A DNA stretch of 18,048 bases from CAMLOF01 sp041913045 (GTDB lineage: Bacteria; Pseudomonadota; Gammaproteobacteria; Burkholderiales; Burkholderiaceae_C): positions 1-18,048 of the forward strand of contig JAYSGB010000049.1 in assembly GCA_041913045.1 (NCBI GenBank). The letters are read 5' to 3'. Below the pieces are notes generated by a model. It ran no database searches. It was not told where the DNA came from and was given only the letters and a program-made list of their open reading frames with translations. A program made the translations under genes and the position numbers. Within the stretch, counting starts at the first letter, position 1; every line of letters starts with the position of its first letter. This document shows, in pieces, positions 15,361 to 18,048 of this stretch.

Positions 15361-15435
15361 CGACCCCCACGCTCACTTTGTTCGCTGCCCCCCGAGGGGG
15401 CTTCAGCCTCCTTGAGGCGGCTCTGCGGAGGCTGA
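15361..15435. repeat. intergenic hairpin repeat of a type common in Comamonadaceae
   Basis: The 101 bp between the DUF2783-type and fumarylacetoacetase genes contain two tandem hairpins. The first is GCCCCC (15387-15392), loop CGA, GGGGGC (15396-15401). The second is TCAGCCTCC (15403-15411) and GGAGGCTGA (15427-15435), a perfect 9-bp stem with a 15-base loop. The lead-in ACCCCCACGCTCACTT and the GCTGCCCCCCGAGGGGGC core look like a dispersed intergenic repeat I recall from Comamonadaceae genomes. Lying inside an operon, it may affect mRNA stability or cause partial termination, although no T-run follows. Confidence 0.65.
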
Positions 15436-15454
15436 TGCTCTGCAAAGGATGACA

Positions 15455-16765
15455 ATGCTCAACGAAACCCACGATCCGTCTCTGCGCAGCTGGGTGGCTT
15501 CGGCCAACAAGCCGGGGTGCGACTTTCCCATCCAGAACCTGCCGTTCGCGGTGTTCCGCCGCAAGGGCGCAGGTGAAGCCTGGCGCTGTGGCGTGGCCAT
15601 TGGCGACCAGATCCTGGACCTGGCAGCCGTGGCCCGTGCCGGTGTGCTGCAAGGTTTGGCCGCCGAAGCCGCACAGGCGGGTGCACGAGACAAGCTCAAC
15701 GCACTGATGGCCCTGGGCCCGCAGGCCTGGTCCGCGCTGCGGCAGGCGCTGTCTGTCGCGCTGCGTGAAGGCAGTGCCGCCCAGAGCGCGCTGCAGCCCT
15801 GCCTGGTGCCGCAGGCCGCTGCTGAATACGATGTGCCCGCCCGCATCGGTGACTACACCGACTTCTACACCTCGGTCCATCACGCCACCAACATTGGCAA
15901 GCAGTTCCGCCCGGACAACCCGCTGCTGCCGAACTACAAGTGGGTGCCCATTGGCTACCACGGCCGTGCCAGCAGCATCGCCGTGTCCGGCCAGGCCTTC
16001 GCGCGGCCCAAAGGTCAGATCAAGGCGCCCGACGCCGAAGCTCCCGTGCTGGCGCCCAGCAAGCGCATGGACATCGAACTGGAGCTGGGTGTCTTCATCG
16101 GCACCGGCAACGCGCTGGGCGACCCGGTGAGCATTAACGAGGCCGAAAGCCACGTGTTCGGCATCTGCCTGCTCAACGACTGGTCGGCGCGCGACATTCA
16201 GGGCTGGGAATACCAGCCGCTGGGCCCGTTCCTGTCCAAGAACTTTGCCAGCACCATTTCGCCATGGGTGGTCACGCTGGAGGCGCTGGCGCCGTACCGC
16301 GTGCCCTTCACCCGGCCCGAAGGCGACCCGCAGCCCTTGCCATATCTGGACTCCCCGGCCAACCGCAGCGGCGGCGCCTTTGACATCCAGCTGCAGGTGG
16401 GCCTGCAGACCGGCCGCATGCGTGAAGCCGGGCAGGGCGACGTGCAGATCAGTCGCACCAGCTACCGCCACGCCTACTGGACGGTGGCGCAAATGGTCAC
16501 GCACCACACCATCAACGGCTGCAACCTGCAGCCTGGCGACCTGCTAGGCACCGGCACGCTTTCCGGCCCCACGCTGGACCAGGCGGGCGCGCTGATCGAG
16601 CTCACGCTTGGTGGCAAACAACCTGTGCAACTGCCCGATGGCGACACGCGCACGTTCCTGCAGGACGGAGATTCCGTGGTGCTGCGTGGTTGGTGCGAGA
16701 AAGTTGGCGCGGCTCGCATTGGTTTTGGCGAATGTTGGGGCACGGTGTTGCCCGCCAAACCCTGA
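15455..16765 (+). CDS. fahA: fumarylacetoacetase
   Basis: A 436-residue enzyme of full family length that hydrolyses fumarylacetoacetate to fumarate and acetoacetate, the last step of homogentisate breakdown (also called HmgB in pseudomonads). It shows the family hallmarks: DYTDFYTSVHHATNIG with the metal-binding Asp and the catalytic His, LPNYKWVPIGYHGRASS, the ELELG glutamates that bind the metal, and LLNDWSARDIQGWEY with another metal Asp. The ATG at 15455 is preferred over 15449 because AAGGA sits five bases before it and overlaps the earlier ATG. It is the fifth gene of the catabolic operon and is separated from the fourth by a hairpin repeat. No homogentisate dioxygenase or maleylacetoacetate isomerase gene follows within the window. 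Confidence 0.9.
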   Translation: MLNETHDPSLRSWVASANKPGCDFPIQNLPFAVFRRKGAGEAWRCGVAIGDQILDLAAVARAGVLQGLAAEAAQAGARDKLNALMALGPQAWSALRQALSVALREGSAAQSALQPCLVPQAAAEYDVPARIGDYTDFYTSVHHATNIGKQFRPDNPLLPNYKWVPIGYHGRASSIAVSGQAFARPKGQIKAPDAEAPVLAPSKRMDIELELGVFIGTGNALGDPVSINEAESHVFGICLLNDWSARDIQGWEYQPLGPFLSKNFASTISPWVVTLEALAPYRVPFTRPEGDPQPLPYLDSPANRSGGAFDIQLQVGLQTGRMREAGQGDVQISRTSYRHAYWTVAQMVTHHTINGCNLQPGDLLGTGTLSGPTLDQAGALIELTLGGKQPVQLPDGDTRTFLQDGDSVVLRGWCEKVGAARIGFGECWGTVLPAKP

Positions 16766-16774
16766 CGTTGGGGT

Positions 16775-16804
16775 TCGCCAGCGTGCCCTGAAGGTTGCTG
16801 GCGA
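16775..16804 (+). terminator. possible hairpin terminator after fumarylacetoacetase
   Basis: TCGCCAGC (16775-16782) and GCTGGCGA (16797-16804) form a perfect 8-bp stem with a 14-base loop, starting 10 bases after the stop codon. No T-run follows, so it could instead be an mRNA-stabilising hairpin or a weak terminator. CGATCTG/CAGATCG overlaps its right arm and would compete with it. Confidence 0.4.
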
Positions 16805-16902
16805 TCTGCCTCTCGTCATATCAGATCGGCATAACAGCTAGGCGCTGCCTTTGATGGCTCCTCCGTACGGGTATGGGGTACAGTCCGGCGGCGTTTCACT
16901 CT

Positions 16903-16948
16903 GACGGGTGGGTCTTGTGACCCTTTCAGGGAAAACCCTGATCCCGTC
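16903..16948. promoter_or_regulatory. nested palindromes forming a potential three-way junction
   Basis: GACGGG (16903-16908) pairs with CCCGTC (16943-16948). The closed stem contains two further perfect hairpins: GGGTC-TTGT-GACCC (16910-16923) and TCAGGG-AAAA-CCCTGA (16926-16941). Only one, two and one bases join the three stems. As RNA this would be a compact three-way junction. As DNA it offers two close operator-like palindromes upstream of the TRAP receptor gene. No known family is recognised. Confidence 0.5.
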
Positions 16949-16964
16949 GGATTTTGTTATCCGA
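16947..16964. promoter_or_regulatory. inverted repeat upstream of dctP
   Basis: TCGGAT (16947-16952) and ATCCGA (16959-16964) are perfect 6-bp inverted repeats around a 6-base spacer. It adjoins the three-way junction (sharing 16947-16948) and lies directly before the AT-rich promoter-like stretch, so it may be part of the same control region. Confidence 0.35.
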
Positions 16965-16966
16965 TA

Positions 16967-16985
16967 TAGTTATATTGAATAACTA
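16967..16985. promoter_or_regulatory. AT-rich operator-like palindrome upstream of dctP
   Basis: TAGTTAT (16967-16973) and ATAACTA (16979-16985) are perfect 7-bp inverted repeats around ATTGA. They overlap the -10-like sequences TATAGT and TATATT, so a bound regulator would compete with RNA polymerase. The palindrome ends 96 bp before the dctP start codon. Confidence 0.4.
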
Positions 16986-17081
16986 CATGGCGCCAAGGTC
17001 TAGCTCTCGAAGAACGGAGCAGGCTGTGGGGGTGGTGCCAGGTAAGCAACGGTTTTTTGTCATTCCCAAGGAGACTTCCCC

Positions 17082-18048
17082 ATGAAACAGCTCAAGTTCC
17101 ACGCTATTGGTCTGGTGTGTGCCACGCTGGTCGCTGGCAGTGCCATGGCTCAGCAGGTGACTCTGCGTCTGCACCAGTTCCTGCCTCCGCAGGCCACCAT
17201 TCCGGCCAAGGCCATCATTCCTTGGGCGCAAAAGGTCGAGAAAGAGTCCGGCGGCAAAATCAAGGTGCAAATGTTCCATGCCATGCAGATGGGTGGTTCC
17301 CCCGCACAGCTGTACGACCAGGCCAAGGATGGCGTTGCAGACATCACCTGGACTGTTCTCGGCTACACCCCCGGCCGTTTCGTGAAGACGGAAGTCTTTG
17401 AAATCCCGTTCATCGCCCCCTCTGGCGCCAACGCAGGCGAAATGACTTCCCGCGCCGCGTGGGAGTACGTGGACAAGTTCGCCGCTGACGAATTCAAGGA
17501 CGTCAAGCTGCTGGCCATTCACACCCACGGCCCTGGCCTGTTCCACACCAAGCAGGCTGTCACTGGCCTGGAAACGCTGCGCGGCATGAAAATCCGCGGC
17601 GGCACTCGCATCGTCAACAACATGCTGGTCAAGCTCGGTGCAACCCCGGTGGGTATGCCGGTTCCCGCTGTGACGGAAGCGCTCTCTAAGGGGGTCATCG
17701 ACGGCACCACCATTCCCTGGGAAGTGGGCCCGTCCCTGAAGGTGACCGAGCTGGTCAAGAACCACACCAGCTTTGCGGGTGACAAGGGCTTGTACAACAT
17801 GGCCTTTGCATTCAGCATGAACAAGGCCACTTACGACAAGCTGCCGCCTGACCTGAAGAAGGTGATCGACAACAACTCCGGCATCGAGACCGCAGCCATG
17901 TTTGGCCGCGCCATGGATGAAGGTGACAAGATCGGACGTGATATTGCTGCCAAGGCGGGCAACAACCTGGTGACGCTGGACGCTGCTGAAACCCAGCGCT
18001 GGCTGCGCACCGCCAGCTCCGTGGAAAGCGACTGGGTGACGGAAGTGG
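17082..18048 (+). CDS. dctP: TRAP transporter solute receptor, DctP family (3' truncated by window)
   Basis: The frame is open from the ATG at 17082 to the window end (322 codons seen, so nearly complete for a family of about 330-350 residues). AAGGAG precedes the start. A clear Sec signal peptide (MKQLKF, hydrophobic core, cleavage near AMA at about 21-23) is followed by a DctP fold: the RLHQFLPPQA strand, IIPWAQKVEKESGGKIKVQ, and MKIRGGTRIVNN, which carries the conserved Arg that binds a substrate carboxylate. Such receptors deliver organic acids to DctQM permeases, whose genes are expected downstream. Location after aromatic-acid catabolism genes suggests uptake of the pathway substrate, such as a hydroxyphenylacetate-like acid. 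That substrate is inferred. Confidence 0.88.
   Translation, partial: MKQLKFHAIGLVCATLVAGSAMAQQVTLRLHQFLPPQATIPAKAIIPWAQKVEKESGGKIKVQMFHAMQMGGSPAQLYDQAKDGVADITWTVLGYTPGRFVKTEVFEIPFIAPSGANAGEMTSRAAWEYVDKFAADEFKDVKLLAIHTHGPGLFHTKQAVTGLETLRGMKIRGGTRIVNNMLVKLGATPVGMPVPAVTEALSKGVIDGTTIPWEVGPSLKVTELVKNHTSFAGDKGLYNMAFAFSMNKATYDKLPPDLKKVIDNNSGIETAAMFGRAMDEGDKIGRDIAAKAGNNLVTLDAAETQRWLRTASSVESDWVTEV

Larger units (their letters stand above)
16766..17081. other. 316-bp intergenic region rich in inverted repeats
   Basis: No convincing gene was found between fumarylacetoacetase and the TRAP receptor gene. The region holds a hairpin just after the stop codon, CGATCTG/CAGATCG (16802-16808 and 16822-16828), CCGTACGG (16863-16870), a nested palindrome group (16903-16948) and two further inverted repeats (16947-16985). 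The last 100 bp carry the leader and RBS (AAGGAG) of the receptor gene. No strong -35/-10 pair is present; TATAGT (16965-16970) and TATATT (16971-16976) are -10-like but lack a good -35, which would suit an activator-dependent promoter. Confidence 0.6.

Noticed and set aside
15350..16507. 385-codon minus-strand open frame
   Set aside because: Antisense to fumarylacetoacetase and crosses the hairpin repeat; a shadow frame.
16903..16948. tRNA-like or known riboswitch reading of the three-way junction
   Set aside because: No anticodon or T-loop sequence, no CCA end, and no match to a riboswitch core that I recognise.
16983..17765. 260-codon minus-strand open frame
   Set aside because: Antisense to the dctP gene, which has a signal peptide, RBS and family motifs.

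Overview
The window looks like chromosomal DNA from a beta-proteobacterium of the Burkholderiales, most likely Comamonadaceae. The basis is the high GC of most genes, the protein families present, and an intergenic repeat at about 15361-15435 of a type I recall from Comamonadaceae genomes. No rRNA, tRNA, CRISPR array, transposase, integrase or phage gene is visible.

Left part (1-7161). A GAF-GGDEF diguanylate cyclase (161-1174, +) is followed tail to tail by a six-gene leftward block running from 7161 down to 1152. In transcription order this is a SulP transporter fused to STAS and cyclic-nucleotide-binding domains, a crotonase-family protein, a di-haem cytochrome c, a membrane-anchored tri-haem cytochrome c, a thioredoxin-like protein and a hemerythrin-like protein. 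Spacing is tight (11-38 bp gaps or short overlaps), so one operon is likely. The set is redox-themed but lacks an obvious dehydrogenase partner.

Middle part (7162-10948). This stretch is visibly more AT-rich. It holds a two-TM GGDEF-EAL protein with a small PilJ-like periplasmic domain and, 29 bp downstream, a sugar-type ABC substrate-binding protein with no permease or ATPase nearby. The pair resembles the NspS-MbaA arrangement of Vibrio, in which a periplasmic binding protein controls a c-di-GMP enzyme instead of feeding a transporter. It is the best candidate here for an undescribed signalling system.

Right part (11008-18048). This is an aromatic-catabolism locus. A leftward IclR-type regulator is divergent from a rightward operon of an MBL-fold protein, a VOC-family protein, a flavin aromatic hydroxylase, a small DUF2783-type protein and fumarylacetoacetase. 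After a 316-bp gap full of inverted repeats comes a TRAP transporter solute receptor (DctP), cut by the window end. The hydroxylase plus small protein resembles MhaA/MhaB (3-hydroxyphenylacetate 6-hydroxylase) feeding homogentisate to fumarylacetoacetase. No standard homogentisate dioxygenase or maleylacetoacetate isomerase is present, so the VOC and MBL proteins may cover those steps. A strong sigma70-like promoter and a 20-bp palindrome lie in the IclR/MBL divergent region.
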